A DNA stretch of 64,000 bases from Marivivens donghaensis (GCF_030410045.1 NZ_JAUFRA010000005.1:372001-436000); one strand, 5' to 3'. Counted from the first letter of the stretch, positions 33,890 to 42,576 are shown. A program made the numbers and translations. The notes: generated from the letters alone by a model not told the origin.

Positions 33890-35272
33890 ATGGCGGGACG
33901 AATCCTCATCATCGATACAGTTGCCACGAACCGCATCGTGCTCAAGGTCAAACTGGCCTCGGCGCAATATCAGGTGACACCCTGTGCCAATGTTGCAGAG
34001 GCCCGTGAGGCGATGAACGAGGGTGGCTTTGACCTCTGCCTGATCGAGATGACCCAATTGCCCCCTGCCCTGCGGGAATTTTGTCAGGATTTGCGGGACA
34101 CGGCGGACACCCGTCATGTCCCGATCATTGCCACGGGGTATTTCGATAGCCCGTCCCAACGGCTCGACGCGTTGATCTGCGGGGCGGATGACGTGCTGGA
34201 AAAACCGATGTCGGATCAGATGCTTTTGGCCCGTATCCGCAGCCTATTGCGGGCTCGTGCAGCGGACGACGAATTGCGGCTGCGTGATGATACCAGTCGC
34301 GCGTTGGGCTTTGCCGAAGCGACGGAGGTTTTCGTGGCGGCGGGCGCTGTGACCCTGATCGCGGCCCAGCCAGACCAGTCAGCGACACTCTGCCGTGACC
34401 TAGGCGCGGCCCTCGCAGCATCGGTTCATCAGAAAACGCCCGAAGATGTGCTCATGGCCCAAGGCAAGGTGCCCGACCTCTTTATCATCGACGCACGTGG
34501 GTTCGACCCTGACACCGATGATCGGCAACTGTTCCGCCTCATTGCTGATTTGCGGAGCCGCACTGACACGCGCCATGCCGCCCAACTCCTGATCACCCCC
34601 AACGCGGGGAGCGACCTCTCCCCCATGGCGCTCGACATTGGCGCGAATGATGTGGTGCCGTCTCACGCGAGTGCCGCCGAAATCGGCCTAAGGGCCCGTA
34701 AGCTCATTCGGCGCAAGCAACGGATGGCGCAATTGCGGGATACGGTTCAGACAGGGCTAAAGGCCGCGGTGACCGATCCCCTCACTGGGCTCTACAACCG
34801 CCGCTACGCGATCCCGCACCTTCGCGCCATGGCGGAGCGTTCAAAATCCACGGGGCGCAGTTTCGCGGTTATGGCGCTCGACATTGATCATTTTAAGCTC
34901 GTAAACGACAGCTTTGGCCATAGCGCTGGGGATCGGGTCATTGCGGGCGTGGCTGACATTCTACGCGATAACTTGCGTAGCGTGGATCTGGTCGCACGGA
35001 TCGGCGGCGAAGAGTTCCTGATCGCCCTTCCCGACACGCCCGTCGATCAAGCCCGCAAAATGGCAGAGCGCATCCGCGACATCGTGCAGAACACGCCCCT
35101 ATCGATTGGTGCTGGAAAAATGCCCGTGGGGGTTACGCTGTCGATCGGCGTTGCCTTGGGCATGGGGGACGACGGTGATGTGACCGACGTCATCGAACGC
35201 GCAGATGCGGCCCTCTATGACAGCAAATCATCAGGCCGCAATGCGGTGACACTGGCACGAACAGCGGCCTAG
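33890..35272 (+). CDS. pleD: PleD-like REC-REC-GGDEF diguanylate cyclase
   Basis: A 460-aa protein with the PleD order: receiver 1 (about 1-120), receiver 2 (about 150-275) and GGDEF (about 290-455). The cyclase signature is GGEEF (372-376), with an RxxD inhibitory site RSVD (363-366) in the right place. In receiver 1 the phospho-acceptor position reads LIEMTQLP, so it is glutamate (E53), and the acidic pair at residue 9 is reduced to one aspartate; lysine 105 (EKP) remains. Receiver 2 keeps an aspartate (D201). So receiver 1 may be unphosphorylatable or permanently active-like. GGAG precedes the ATG at 33890. Confidence 0.88.
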   Translation: MAGRILIIDTVATNRIVLKVKLASAQYQVTPCANVAEAREAMNEGGFDLCLIEMTQLPPALREFCQDLRDTADTRHVPIIATGYFDSPSQRLDALICGADDVLEKPMSDQMLLARIRSLLRARAADDELRLRDDTSRALGFAEATEVFVAAGAVTLIAAQPDQSATLCRDLGAALAASVHQKTPEDVLMAQGKVPDLFIIDARGFDPDTDDRQLFRLIADLRSRTDTRHAAQLLITPNAGSDLSPMALDIGANDVVPSHASAAEIGLRARKLIRRKQRMAQLRDTVQTGLKAAVTDPLTGLYNRRYAIPHLRAMAERSKSTGRSFAVMALDIDHFKLVNDSFGHSAGDRVIAGVADILRDNLRSVDLVARIGGEEFLIALPDTPVDQARKMAERIRDIVQNTPLSIGAGKMPVGVTLSIGVALGMGDDGDVTDVIERADAALYDSKSSGRNAVTLARTAA

Positions 35273-35745
35273 CGGCGGTCACCGCCATGTCTCAATTCGC
35301 GCTCTAAACGATCCGCAAATCGTGCTCGTTCGTCGCTATCCATCGCGGTGATCCGATTGAGCAGTGCCTGCTGACCTGCCTCCATCGCGTTGCTGGCACG
35401 GGCGCGCTGTTCGGCAAACATCGTTTCAATCGCGGCAGGGTCAAAGTCGTCGGCGCGAACAGCCGCCAAGAACCCCTCCATCGCGGCGATGCGGTCCTCG
35501 TAGCGGGGCGGACGAATGTCGTGGCGTCCGCGTAGTTCGGAACGGATGGCACGACGGTCGTCATCGCCCAAAGCATTCGCGAACGGCCCAATTGTCATAT
35601 CGAACCCGCCGAACGGCCCCGGCGCGCGGCCTTTCATAATGCCGCCAGCCACGACGCCGATGATCATCACGTTGAGCGCAAGCGAGGCGATCAGCAAGAT
35701 CCGCAGACCCGGACGCATCCGGCTCTTTGGTGTATCGGTGGTCAT
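35269..35745 (-). CDS. Periplasmic heavy-metal-sensor-like protein (CnrX/Spy family layout)
   Basis: A 158-aa protein anchored by one N-terminal helix (ILLIASLALNVMIIGVVAGG) with a periplasmic helical domain. The four-helix repeat with ALGDDDRRAIRSELRGRHDI and MDSDERARFADRLERELRHG resembles the LTxxQR-type motifs of the CnrX/Spy/CpxP group. GGAGGGTTAACT precedes the ATG, and the gene starts two bases after the putative anti-sigma stop. As third gene after sigma and anti-sigma it is a candidate sensor in a CnrYXH-like arrangement. The metal or stress sensed is unknown. Confidence 0.75.
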   Translation of the reverse strand: MTTDTPKSRMRPGLRILLIASLALNVMIIGVVAGGIMKGRAPGPFGGFDMTIGPFANALGDDDRRAIRSELRGRHDIRPPRYEDRIAAMEGFLAAVRADDFDPAAIETMFAEQRARASNAMEAGQQALLNRITAMDSDERARFADRLERELRHGGDRR

Positions 35746-35747
35746 AG

Positions 35748-36113
35748 TTAACCCTCCAATCCGAGAATATCTTCGGAGGCGAATAGCGATACATCAACGC
35801 TATCGGCCCAAATTACATCTGTCACAGAGCTAAGGCTCGCTGGCAGGGAAATCCCGATCCACAAGCCCGCCGCCGCCGCAGCCGCCAGACCAGAGGCCCC
35901 AGCCCATCCGCCCAGCGCCGCCCAAAGCGAGGCCAAGAGCGAACGGCGTTCCTCTGTCGGCAAAGTGACCTGTTCAAACCCATCGGCCACGTCGTCAATG
36001 TCGGCAAAGAGACGCGCCATGAAATCATCGTGCGGATCGGGGTCAGCCGTCCGCGCCGAGGCGAACAGATCATCGAGTTCAAGATCGGTCAGGTCAGTCC
36101 GTTTATCGGTCAT
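35748..36113 (-). CDS. Putative anti-sigma factor (one-TM protein)
   Basis: A 121-aa protein with an acidic cytoplasmic N-terminal half (LTDLELDDLFASARTADPDP), one membrane helix near residues 78-98 (ASGLAAAAAAGLWIGISLP) and a short periplasmic tail. There is no HxxxCxxC zinc motif, so it is not a ZAS-type anti-sigma factor. The gene overlaps the 3' end of the ECF sigma gene by about 11 bp; ATGATG at 36116-36111 gives two possible starts. The anti-sigma role is inferred from the size, topology and position only. Confidence 0.6.
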   Translation of the reverse strand: MTDKRTDLTDLELDDLFASARTADPDPHDDFMARLFADIDDVADGFEQVTLPTEERRSLLASLWAALGGWAGASGLAAAAAAGLWIGISLPASLSSVTDVIWADSVDVSLFASEDILGLEG

Positions 36114-36693
36114 CATCAAACCCCAATTCCGCTTTGCGCCCAGCGAGTATCGCTGCAAGGGCGCGTTTTCCACGAGACGTCAGGCTCTCTACGGCCTCAA
36201 CGCTTATTTCCATGATCTCGGCAATCTCAGGATTACCAAGCCCTTCGAGGTGACGCAAAGCCACCGCTTGCGCCTGTCGGTCAGGCAAGGACGCCAAGGC
36301 ATCCGTCAGCGCCTTTTGGCGCGCATCATCTTGCATTCGGTCCGTGACGCTGGGCGTCGGGTCCTCGGGTTCTGCGATCTGATCGATCCCGACATTGCGT
36401 TTGCGCCGCCGCAATCTGTCAGTGCAGAGGTTTGCCACAACTCGGTAGAGCCAAGTAGACACCTGCGCCTCACCCTGCCGCCACTCTGGTGCGATTTTCC
36501 ACAAACGCATAAGCGCGTCTTGGACCACGTCCTCGGCCTCGGCACGGTCGGTCAACATGCGGTATGCCTGCCCCAAGGCACGGGGCGTCAATCGGATCGC
36601 CAACAGGCGTGCCGCCGCGCGGTCACCATTGGCGAAAGCCACCAAAAGCGCTCCGTCTGGCGCGCCATCATATTGATCAAAGGCCATATCCAT
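36103..36693 (-). CDS. ECF-type RNA polymerase sigma factor
   Basis: A 196-aa group 4 sigma factor. Region 2 has AYRMLTDRAEAEDVVQDALM and WLYRVVANLCTDRLRRRKR; region 4 has LASLPDRQAQAVALRHLEGL and MEISVEAVESLTSRGKRAL. The promoter it recognises is unknown, and I found no GGAAC-type motif in the upstream 82 bp. The start at 36691-36693 is preceded by a weak ribosome site; ATG at 36687 is also possible. It lies between the EF-hand gene (upstream, same strand) and the putative anti-sigma gene. Confidence 0.92.
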   Translation of the reverse strand: MDMAFDQYDGAPDGALLVAFANGDRAAARLLAIRLTPRALGQAYRMLTDRAEAEDVVQDALMRLWKIAPEWRQGEAQVSTWLYRVVANLCTDRLRRRKRNVGIDQIAEPEDPTPSVTDRMQDDARQKALTDALASLPDRQAQAVALRHLEGLGNPEIAEIMEISVEAVESLTSRGKRALAAILAGRKAELGFDDDR

Positions 36694-36775
36694 TAACCGT
36701 CAAGGGTATCTGGTCTTTTTGAGTGCTGCAATCAGTGGCCCACCTGTTTGGCAGGCCACGAAGCTATTCTAGCGA

Positions 36776-37318
36776 TTAGTGGCTTTGGCGACCGAAGAAC
36801 CCACCGCGTTCGTGATCACCGTGGCCTTCGCCACCACGCTGCATCCGCTGAGCCATCTGGGCCTGCGCGGTTTGGAATTCTTCGGCCGTCACTGTGCCAT
36901 CCGCATCCGCGTCGAGACGTGCGAACATCATCGCCAGACCCTGACCGTTTTTCGGCTGAAGCTCCTCCGCCGAAAGAAGGCCGTCACCATCTGTGTCACG
37001 CTCTGCGATCATCATCTGGGCGCGGTTCGCAGCCATCTGCTCCATCTGGGCGGTGACCATTGCGGCAACTTCGTCTTGGCTCAGGGTGCCAGAACCATCG
37101 GTATCCGCTTCGGCGAACTTCGCGGCTGGCATCGCTTGCAGTTCTTCCAAGGTCAGCACGCCGTCACCATCAGTATCGAGCGATGCGAAATCCATCGGCG
37201 CCTGCATCATACGGCCACCCATTCGACCGGCATCGTCGCCACGACCAAAGCCTGCAGCCGAAACAGAAGTCGCAGCAAGACCAGCAACAACTGCCGCAAT
37301 GATAAGTTTGGTTTTCAT
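36776..37318 (-). CDS. Exported EF-hand calcium-binding protein
   Basis: A 180-aa protein with a signal peptide (cleavage near VSAAG) and four EF-hand loops at residues 48-59, 72-83, 108-119 and 136-147, each starting DTDGDG, DTDGSG or DADADG and ending in glutamate. The tail is rich in Gly, His and Arg. AAAAGGAATACCAAA precedes the ATG. It leads the sigma/anti-sigma/sensor genes on the same strand, after an 82-bp gap that contains an imperfect hairpin (36735-36759) with no T tract. It may be an export-dependent calcium buffer or a target of the sigma factor. Confidence 0.9.
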   Translation of the reverse strand: MKTKLIIAAVVAGLAATSVSAAGFGRGDDAGRMGGRMMQAPMDFASLDTDGDGVLTLEELQAMPAAKFAEADTDGSGTLSQDEVAAMVTAQMEQMAANRAQMMIAERDTDGDGLLSAEELQPKNGQGLAMMFARLDADADGTVTAEEFQTAQAQMAQRMQRGGEGHGDHERGGFFGRQSH

Positions 37319-37520
37319 TTTGGTATTCCTTTTCGAGGTTTCTCCCCAAGGCCCTCAACTGCCTGGGTTGACCTTAATACGGGGCAGCTTGGACTTTCCG
37401 TCGCAGATTTTTTCGGCACGCCTCAGAGGCCCTTTGCGACATCGGGCCGCAAGGACCGATTGCCCTCTTTATTTTTTACGACGAAAAGATCAGGAAGGGG
37501 TCTACGCCAAGGAGAGCTGC

Positions 37521-37910
37521 ATGACTCAACACGTCGAAGCCATCATCGAAGAACGCGACACCAAGACAGCGGTGCTGCGTGGTTTGCGTCGCAAGTGTCC
37601 CTCTTGTGGCGAAGGACATATGTTTGTGGGCTACCTCAAGGTTGCAGACCAATGCCCTGTCTGCCGTGAAGAGCTTTCGCATCACCGCGCTGACGATGGC
37701 CCCGCCTATCTGACCATCCTGATCGTTGGTCACCTGATGGGTATCCTGATGCATGTGATCTTTATTCAATTCCGCCCCGAACCTCTGGTCATGGCAACTG
37801 GATTTACGGTTGGCTGTGTGGCGCTGTCGCTCTATCTTCTTCCGAGGTTCAAGGGCTTCATTGTCGCGATGCAATGGGCGAAACGCATGCATGGGTTCGG
37901 CAACGCCTGA
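37521..37910 (+). CDS. DUF983-family membrane protein
   Basis: A 129-aa protein with a cysteine-rich cytoplasmic start (RKCPSCGEGHMFVGYLKVAD, then QCPVCREELSHHRADDGPAY) followed by two membrane helices (about 65-85 and 90-110). These are the DUF983 signatures, an alphaproteobacterial family often near cytochrome oxidase or NUDIX genes. AAGGAGAG precedes the ATG at 37521. The NUDIX gene follows after 17 bp. The function is unknown, though the cysteine pairs suggest zinc binding. Confidence 0.88.
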   Translation: MTQHVEAIIEERDTKTAVLRGLRRKCPSCGEGHMFVGYLKVADQCPVCREELSHHRADDGPAYLTILIVGHLMGILMHVIFIQFRPEPLVMATGFTVGCVALSLYLLPRFKGFIVAMQWAKRMHGFGNA

Positions 37911-37927
37911 TCCCGAAAGGGAACACG

Positions 37928-38614
37928 ATGGACAAATCCGCACTTCGCAACGCTGCAACAATCATCGTTATCCGTGATCGTTTGACCAATCCCGCTGTCC
38001 TTATGGGCCAGCGCGGATCCTCTGCGGCGTTCATGCCAGACAAGTTCGTTTTCCCCGGTGGCGCGATTGATCCGAACGATGGGCTGGTGCCGATGGCTGC
38101 GGACTTGTCAGAGCCAACACAGTCCCGCCTGAACGAAGACAGCGACCTCACCGCCACCACGATCATCGCCGCAGCAATCCGCGAATTGTGGGAGGAAACG
38201 GGCCAGATCATCGGGACCAAGGGCGACTGGCCCGACGCCCCCCAAGGCTGGCGTGGCTTTGCCGCTGCGGGCTATCTACCTGATCCATCTGGTCTAGAAT
38301 TCGTCTTCCGAGCCGTCACACCCGAAGGTCGCCCTCGTCGCTTTGACGCGCGGTTCTTGCTCGTCGATGCAGAACGGCTCGCCACGGACCCCGACGATTT
38401 CTCTGGGGCTGAGGACGAATTACGCCACCTGCAATGGGTGCCGCTAGATCAAGCGCGCAGCTTTGACCTGCCCTTTATCACAGAGGTCGTTTTGGCCGAG
38501 ATCGCAAAAAACCTGCACAACTCTGGCGCGCCCGACCTCGTTCCGTTTTTCCGCAACGATGATGAGGCCCATCTGGTCACGCGACTGGGCGGGAAATCCC
38601 CGTTCGATCAGTAA
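37928..38614 (+). CDS. NUDIX hydrolase (NUDT19-like)
   Basis: A 228-aa NUDIX-fold hydrolase. The box keeps RELWEETGQ, but the upstream G-x5-E half is interrupted by an insertion between PGGAIDPND and AAAIRELWEETG, as in the NUDT19/RP2 branch, which hydrolyses CoA-like or nucleotide diphosphates. The N-terminus PDKFVFPGGAIDP fits that branch. It lies 17 bp after DUF983. The start at 37928 is the first with family fit. It overlaps the lipocalin gene by 7 bp at its end. Confidence 0.8.
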   Translation: MDKSALRNAATIIVIRDRLTNPAVLMGQRGSSAAFMPDKFVFPGGAIDPNDGLVPMAADLSEPTQSRLNEDSDLTATTIIAAAIRELWEETGQIIGTKGDWPDAPQGWRGFAAAGYLPDPSGLEFVFRAVTPEGRPRRFDARFLLVDAERLATDPDDFSGAEDELRHLQWVPLDQARSFDLPFITEVVLAEIAKNLHNSGAPDLVPFFRNDDEAHLVTRLGGKSPFDQ

Positions 38615-39090
38615 CGCTGCAGATAGTCCGTCTTATATCCGTTGAAGTCGAGCATCGTGACCGCAGCGCGATAGCGATCCGCGCTGATCGTGTCCCGCGC
38701 AAGGATCGCGCCCATTGATCCGTCAGGTGTGCCGACAACGGCGGCTTGACCATCTTCGGCCAACCAGAGCACCCACATCGGATCAGCATCCACTGTGTAT
38801 CGCCCCTGCCCCAGATACCGCGCAGGGCCACCCGCATAGGCATTCCCGCCCGAACAGCCCGTGAGGATCATAGTGCGATCAACGGAAAGAACGGGATCAC
38901 AATCGGGGGTATCGGCATTGGGAAACCCAGCAACGACACGCCAGTTCCCTTCAAACGCAGCGGGATCAAACACCGCCCGCGAGGCTATCGGAACATTGCG
39001 GTCCCGATAACTGGTGATAGTTTCTGGCCCTGCCTTTGCACAGGCAATCAGGCTCGCACAGAGGACGGACAGGGCCAGAAGGGATTTCAT
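38608..39090 (-). CDS. Lipocalin-family lipoprotein (Blc-like)
   Basis: A 160-aa exported lipoprotein with lipobox LIAC (cysteine 17). The mature part has the lipocalin start FDPAAFEGNWRVVAGFPN (motif G-x-W) and the end pattern MWVLWLAEDGQAAVVGTPDG then ILARDTISADRYRAAVTML, which aligns with bacterial lipocalin Blc. Such proteins bind lysophospholipids or other lipophilic molecules at the outer membrane. The gene is short for the family. Its ATG shares a base with the aldo/keto reductase stop, so the two are coupled. Confidence 0.78.
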   Translation of the reverse strand: MKSLLALSVLCASLIACAKAGPETITSYRDRNVPIASRAVFDPAAFEGNWRVVAGFPNADTPDCDPVLSVDRTMILTGCSGGNAYAGGPARYLGQGRYTVDADPMWVLWLAEDGQAAVVGTPDGSMGAILARDTISADRYRAAVTMLDFNGYKTDYLQRY

Positions 39091-40124
39091 CAGTAGGGCA
39101 TCGGGTGCTGGCGGTGAACCGCGTCGATCTCTTTCATCACCTCATCCGAGAGCGATACCTGATCGCCCGCGAGAAGATGCGCCAACTGCTCTGCCGTCGT
39201 CGCACCAAAGATGGCCGAGATCGGGAATGGACGGCGGCGTTGCCATGCCATCGCCATGTGCACTGGATCGATACCATGTTTGGCCGCCAGATCGAGGTAG
39301 GCTTGGGTCGCGGCAAAGGCACGGTCGGTCTTGCGTCCACCCAGATCACCGTTGAGCGACAGACGGGACCCTTCGGGCACAGCGCCGTTCTGGTATTTGC
39401 CTGTGAGCAGACCCGCGGCCAAAGGCGAATAGGACAACAGCGTGATGTCTTCGTGCACGGAAAGTTCCGCCATGTCGGTGTCATAGAGGCGGCACAAAAG
39501 CGAATATTCGTTCTGCATCGTCGCCATGCGCGGCAGGCCATGTTTTTCAGCCAAAGCCAGCCACTTCATCGTGCCCCAAGCGGATTCATTCGACAGACCA
39601 ATCGCCCGCATTTTGCCAGCTTTCATCGCACGATCCGCCGCTTCGAGCGTTTCAATCATGTTAGCTTCGACCTTTGCGGTGTCCTGTTTAGATGGATCAA
39701 AGCCCCAGTTCTGACGGAAGTGGTAGCTACCACGGTTCGGCCAATGCAATTGATAGAGGTCGATGTAATCCGTCTGCAGGCGCGACAGCGTTACATCGAG
39801 CGCCTCTTCGAACGATTTTCCATTATACCCACCGGGGCGGAACCCACTGTCACCGCAAATCTTAGAGGCAACGACAACTTCGCTACGACGACCTGTCGCC
39901 GCAAACCAATTGCCCAGAACCTTTTCGGAATCGCCCATCGTCTCTTTCAAGACGGGGTTCACCGGATACATCTCTGCAACGTCAAAGAAATTGATACCCG
40001 CCTCAAGCGCCATATCCATCTGGCGAAACGCGTCGTCTTGGTCTGTTTGGCGGCTATAGGTCATCGTGCCGAGGCACCAATCAGAAACTTCGATACCCGT
40101 CCGGCCGAGTTGCAGCATGTTCAT
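39090..40124 (-). CDS. Aldo/keto reductase
   Basis: A 344-aa NADPH-dependent TIM-barrel reductase. Catalytic residues are in FFDVAEMYPVNP (Asp and Tyr), VVVASKICG (Lys) and DLYQLHWPNRG (His), and the family also shows GLSNESAWGTMKWL and SPLAAGLLTGKYQNGAVPEG. It resembles the Tas/YajO type. The substrate is unknown. ATG at 40122-40124 is used; a second ATG lies 6 bp downstream. Its stop codon overlaps the lipocalin ATG by one base (TGATG), making it an upstream partner. Confidence 0.92.
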   Translation of the reverse strand: MNMLQLGRTGIEVSDWCLGTMTYSRQTDQDDAFRQMDMALEAGINFFDVAEMYPVNPVLKETMGDSEKVLGNWFAATGRRSEVVVASKICGDSGFRPGGYNGKSFEEALDVTLSRLQTDYIDLYQLHWPNRGSYHFRQNWGFDPSKQDTAKVEANMIETLEAADRAMKAGKMRAIGLSNESAWGTMKWLALAEKHGLPRMATMQNEYSLLCRLYDTDMAELSVHEDITLLSYSPLAAGLLTGKYQNGAVPEGSRLSLNGDLGGRKTDRAFAATQAYLDLAAKHGIDPVHMAMAWQRRRPFPISAIFGATTAEQLAHLLAGDQVSLSDEVMKEIDAVHRQHPMPY

Positions 40125-40225
40125 GTGGTAAATCCCGCGTAGAAAATTGTTAGCGCAACCCTAACCGTCCCGCCCGTCGACGCAACCCCTCGGGCGCCGC
40201 CAGCACTCTGCGTGAGTGCACAGAA

Positions 40226-40251
40226 AAAGGGCGCCCTGTTGGGCGCCCTTT
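40226..40251 (-). terminator. Intrinsic terminator after the beta-barrel gene
   Basis: A perfect 11-bp stem AAAGGGCGCCC / GGGCGCCCTTT with loop TGTT lies 14 bp beyond the beta-barrel stop and is followed on the minus strand by TTTTT. Confidence 0.92.
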
Positions 40252-40264
40252 GGATCGGTTTGGA

Positions 40265-40723
40265 TTAAAACGCGTAGGTCGTGCCGACGCGGATGTTGGT
40301 CACATCAGACTGACCGCTGTCCATCATGTCGCGGATGACTTCGACGCGCAGATCGGTCTTTGCGCCAATTTCGTAGTCGAGGCCGAGGCCAAAGTTTAGG
40401 CCATCCGCACTACCGCCACTGTCGAGGTCATAGTTGGTGTAGCCCAGACCACCCATCAGAGCGATCACGCCCGTGTCATGACGCGCCATCGCACGCAGAC
40501 GCAGCGCACCGTAGTCGCCATCATTGGTCAGGCTGTAGTCGACTTCGGGGCCGAACGTGACAGCGCCAGCGCCGAAACGCATACCGCCCAGAACGGTGAT
40601 ACCAAGGCTCGCGTCGCCCGAATGGGGGTTCGCATAATCAAAGGCGCCGCCAGCATAAATGTCTTGTGCCGAGGCAAATGCACCTGCGCAGCAGAGGGCT
40701 GCAGAGAGGAGGAGGGTTTTCAT
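40265..40723 (-). CDS. Small outer-membrane beta-barrel protein
   Basis: A 152-aa exported protein with a signal peptide (cleavage near FASAQD), a Gly/Asp/Tyr-rich alternating strand pattern typical of an eight-stranded barrel and a terminal phenylalanine (RVGTTYAF), which is the BAM recognition end. Phrases such as GGMRFGAGAVTFGPEVDYSL and LNFGLGLDYEIGAKTDLRVE give alternating strands. It is similar in size to OmpW/OmpX-like barrels but not assignable. It diverges from metG with an unusual inverted-repeat array in the gap. Confidence 0.8.
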   Translation of the reverse strand: MKTLLLSAALCCAGAFASAQDIYAGGAFDYANPHSGDASLGITVLGGMRFGAGAVTFGPEVDYSLTNDGDYGALRLRAMARHDTGVIALMGGLGYTNYDLDSGGSADGLNFGLGLDYEIGAKTDLRVEVIRDMMDSGQSDVTNIRVGTTYAF

Positions 40724-40773
40724 TGGGTTGTTCCCGATTTTAATGAACTGCTCTGACGCGAATAATACGCTAA

Positions 40774-40799
40774 CCTTAGATCATAAGGAAGAGTCCTTA
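40774..40799. promoter_or_regulatory. Three-arm inverted-repeat array between the beta-barrel gene and metG
   Basis: CCTTA (40774-40778), TAAGGA (40784-40789) and TCCTTA (40794-40799) form overlapping palindromes whose arms are spaced about 10 bp apart, one helical turn. The middle arm can pair with either neighbour. This geometry resembles a cooperative operator or a switching RNA element. It lies 51 bp upstream of the beta-barrel start and 61 bp upstream of metG. Confidence 0.4.
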
Positions 40800-40860
40800 G
40801 GCGCTGGCGTCCCGCACGATGCCCCGCTAAAAGGCGGATAACTGCGCATAGGATAGAACA

Positions 40861-42573
40861 ATGGCAAGACACCTGATCACCTCGGCAATTCCCTATATTA
40901 ACGGGATCAAACACCTTGGAAACCTCGTGGGTTCGCAGCTCCCCGCTGACCTCTTTGCCCGCTACCAGCGTGGTCGCGGTAACGAAGTGTTGTTTCTGTG
41001 TTCGACCGATGAACACGGCACCCCTGCCGAACTCGCAGCAGCCAAAGCTGGCAAGCCCGTGGCCGAGTATTGCGCAGAGATGCATGAGGTTCAGGCCCGC
41101 ATCGCCGAAGGGTTCCGCCTGTCATTCGATCACTTTGGTCGGTCATCAAGCGAACAGAACCACGCACTGACCCAGCATTTCGCGGCGAAACTGGCGGAAA
41201 ACGATCTGATCCGCGAAGTGTCCGAGACCCAGATGTACAGCCACGCCGATGGCCGCTACCTGCCTGACCGTTATATCGAAGGCACCTGCCCGAACTGCGG
41301 TTTCGACAGCGCACGCGGCGACCAGTGTGACAACTGCACCAAACAGCTCGACCCTGTTGACCTGATCAACCCGCATTCGACCATCTCTGGCTCGACCGAT
41401 CTGGAAATGCGCGAAACCAAACACCTCTATCTGCGCCAAACCGCGATGAAGGATCAGTTGGACGCGTGGATCGACAGCAAAAAAGACTGGCCCGTTCTGA
41501 CGACCTCTATCGCGAAAAAATGGCTGCACGACGGTGACGGCCTTCAGGACCGCGGCATCACGCGTGACCTCGACTGGGGAGTTCCCGTGAAAAAGGGCGG
41601 CGAAGATTGGCCGGGCATGGAAGGCAAAGTCTTCTACGTTTGGTTCGACGCCCCCATTGAATACATAGCCTGTTCGCAGGAGTGGGTCGACGCGGGCAAA
41701 GGCGCGGATTGGGAACGCTGGTGGCGCACCGACAAAGGCGCAGAAGACGTGACCTACACCCAGTTCATGGGCAAAGATAACGTGCCGTTCCACACCCTGT
41801 CGTTCCCATCGACCATCCTTGGTTCGGGCGAACCATGGAAGCTCGTCGATTACATCAAATCGTTCAACTACCTGAACTATGATGGCGGCCAATTCTCGAC
41901 CTCGCGCGGTCGTGGCGTGTTCATGGATCAGGCGCTGGAAATCCTGCCTGCGGACTACTGGCGTTGGTGGCTCTTGTCGCACGCCCCTGAATCGTCGGAC
42001 TCTGAATTCACGTGGGAGAACTTCCAACAGTCGGTGAACAAAGACCTCGCCGACGTTCTGGGCAACTTTGTCAGCCGCATCACCAAATTCTGCCGTTCCA
42101 AATTCGGCGAAGAAGTCCCTGCTGGCGGCGCATTTGGCGAAAAAGAAGCGGTGGTTATCGCGGCTTTGACCGAACGCCTAAAGGCCTATGAGGGCTTTAT
42201 GGATGCAATCGAAGTCCGCAAAGCTGCGAGTGAATTGCGTGCGATCTGGGTGATCGGCAACGAATACCTGCAAGACGCAGCCCCGTGGTCGACCTTTAAG
42301 GAAGACCCAGAAACCGCTGCCGCGCAGGTTCGGTTCGGTCTGAACTTGATCCGTTTCTACGCGATCCTGTCCGCACCGTTCATCCCTGATGCCTCTGATG
42401 CGATGCTCGCCGCAATGAAATCTGACGACAGCGCATGGCCTGACGATGTGGCCGCAGCACTGAATGCCCTGCCTGCTGGTCACGGCTTTGCCGTTCCCGA
42501 AAACCTCTTCCGCAAAATCACGGATGAGGAACGCGAAGAGTGGCAAGAACGCTTTGCTGGCGTCCGCACCTAG
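40861..42573 (+). CDS. metG: Methionyl-tRNA synthetase
   Basis: A 570-aa class I tRNA synthetase. The HIGH-like motif is in NGIKHLGNLVGSQLPAD, the zinc knuckle is CPNCGFDSARGDQCDNC and the KMSKS-like loop reads FSTSRGRGVFM, with WFDAPIEYI in the editing/core region. It lacks the C-terminal EMAP-like domain, as in the short alphaproteobacterial form. AGGATAGAACA precedes the ATG. A terminator lies directly after the stop and separates it from convergent ruvB. Confidence 0.97.
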   Translation: MARHLITSAIPYINGIKHLGNLVGSQLPADLFARYQRGRGNEVLFLCSTDEHGTPAELAAAKAGKPVAEYCAEMHEVQARIAEGFRLSFDHFGRSSSEQNHALTQHFAAKLAENDLIREVSETQMYSHADGRYLPDRYIEGTCPNCGFDSARGDQCDNCTKQLDPVDLINPHSTISGSTDLEMRETKHLYLRQTAMKDQLDAWIDSKKDWPVLTTSIAKKWLHDGDGLQDRGITRDLDWGVPVKKGGEDWPGMEGKVFYVWFDAPIEYIACSQEWVDAGKGADWERWWRTDKGAEDVTYTQFMGKDNVPFHTLSFPSTILGSGEPWKLVDYIKSFNYLNYDGGQFSTSRGRGVFMDQALEILPADYWRWWLLSHAPESSDSEFTWENFQQSVNKDLADVLGNFVSRITKFCRSKFGEEVPAGGAFGEKEAVVIAALTERLKAYEGFMDAIEVRKAASELRAIWVIGNEYLQDAAPWSTFKEDPETAAAQVRFGLNLIRFYAILSAPFIPDASDAMLAAMKSDDSAWPDDVAAALNALPAGHGFAVPENLFRKITDEEREEWQERFAGVRT

Positions 42574-42576
42574 TAG

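Noticed and set aside
39036..40142. 368-codon plus-strand frame opposite the aldo/keto reductase gene
   Set aside because: The reductase has all catalytic motifs; the other frame has no recognisable domain or ribosome site.
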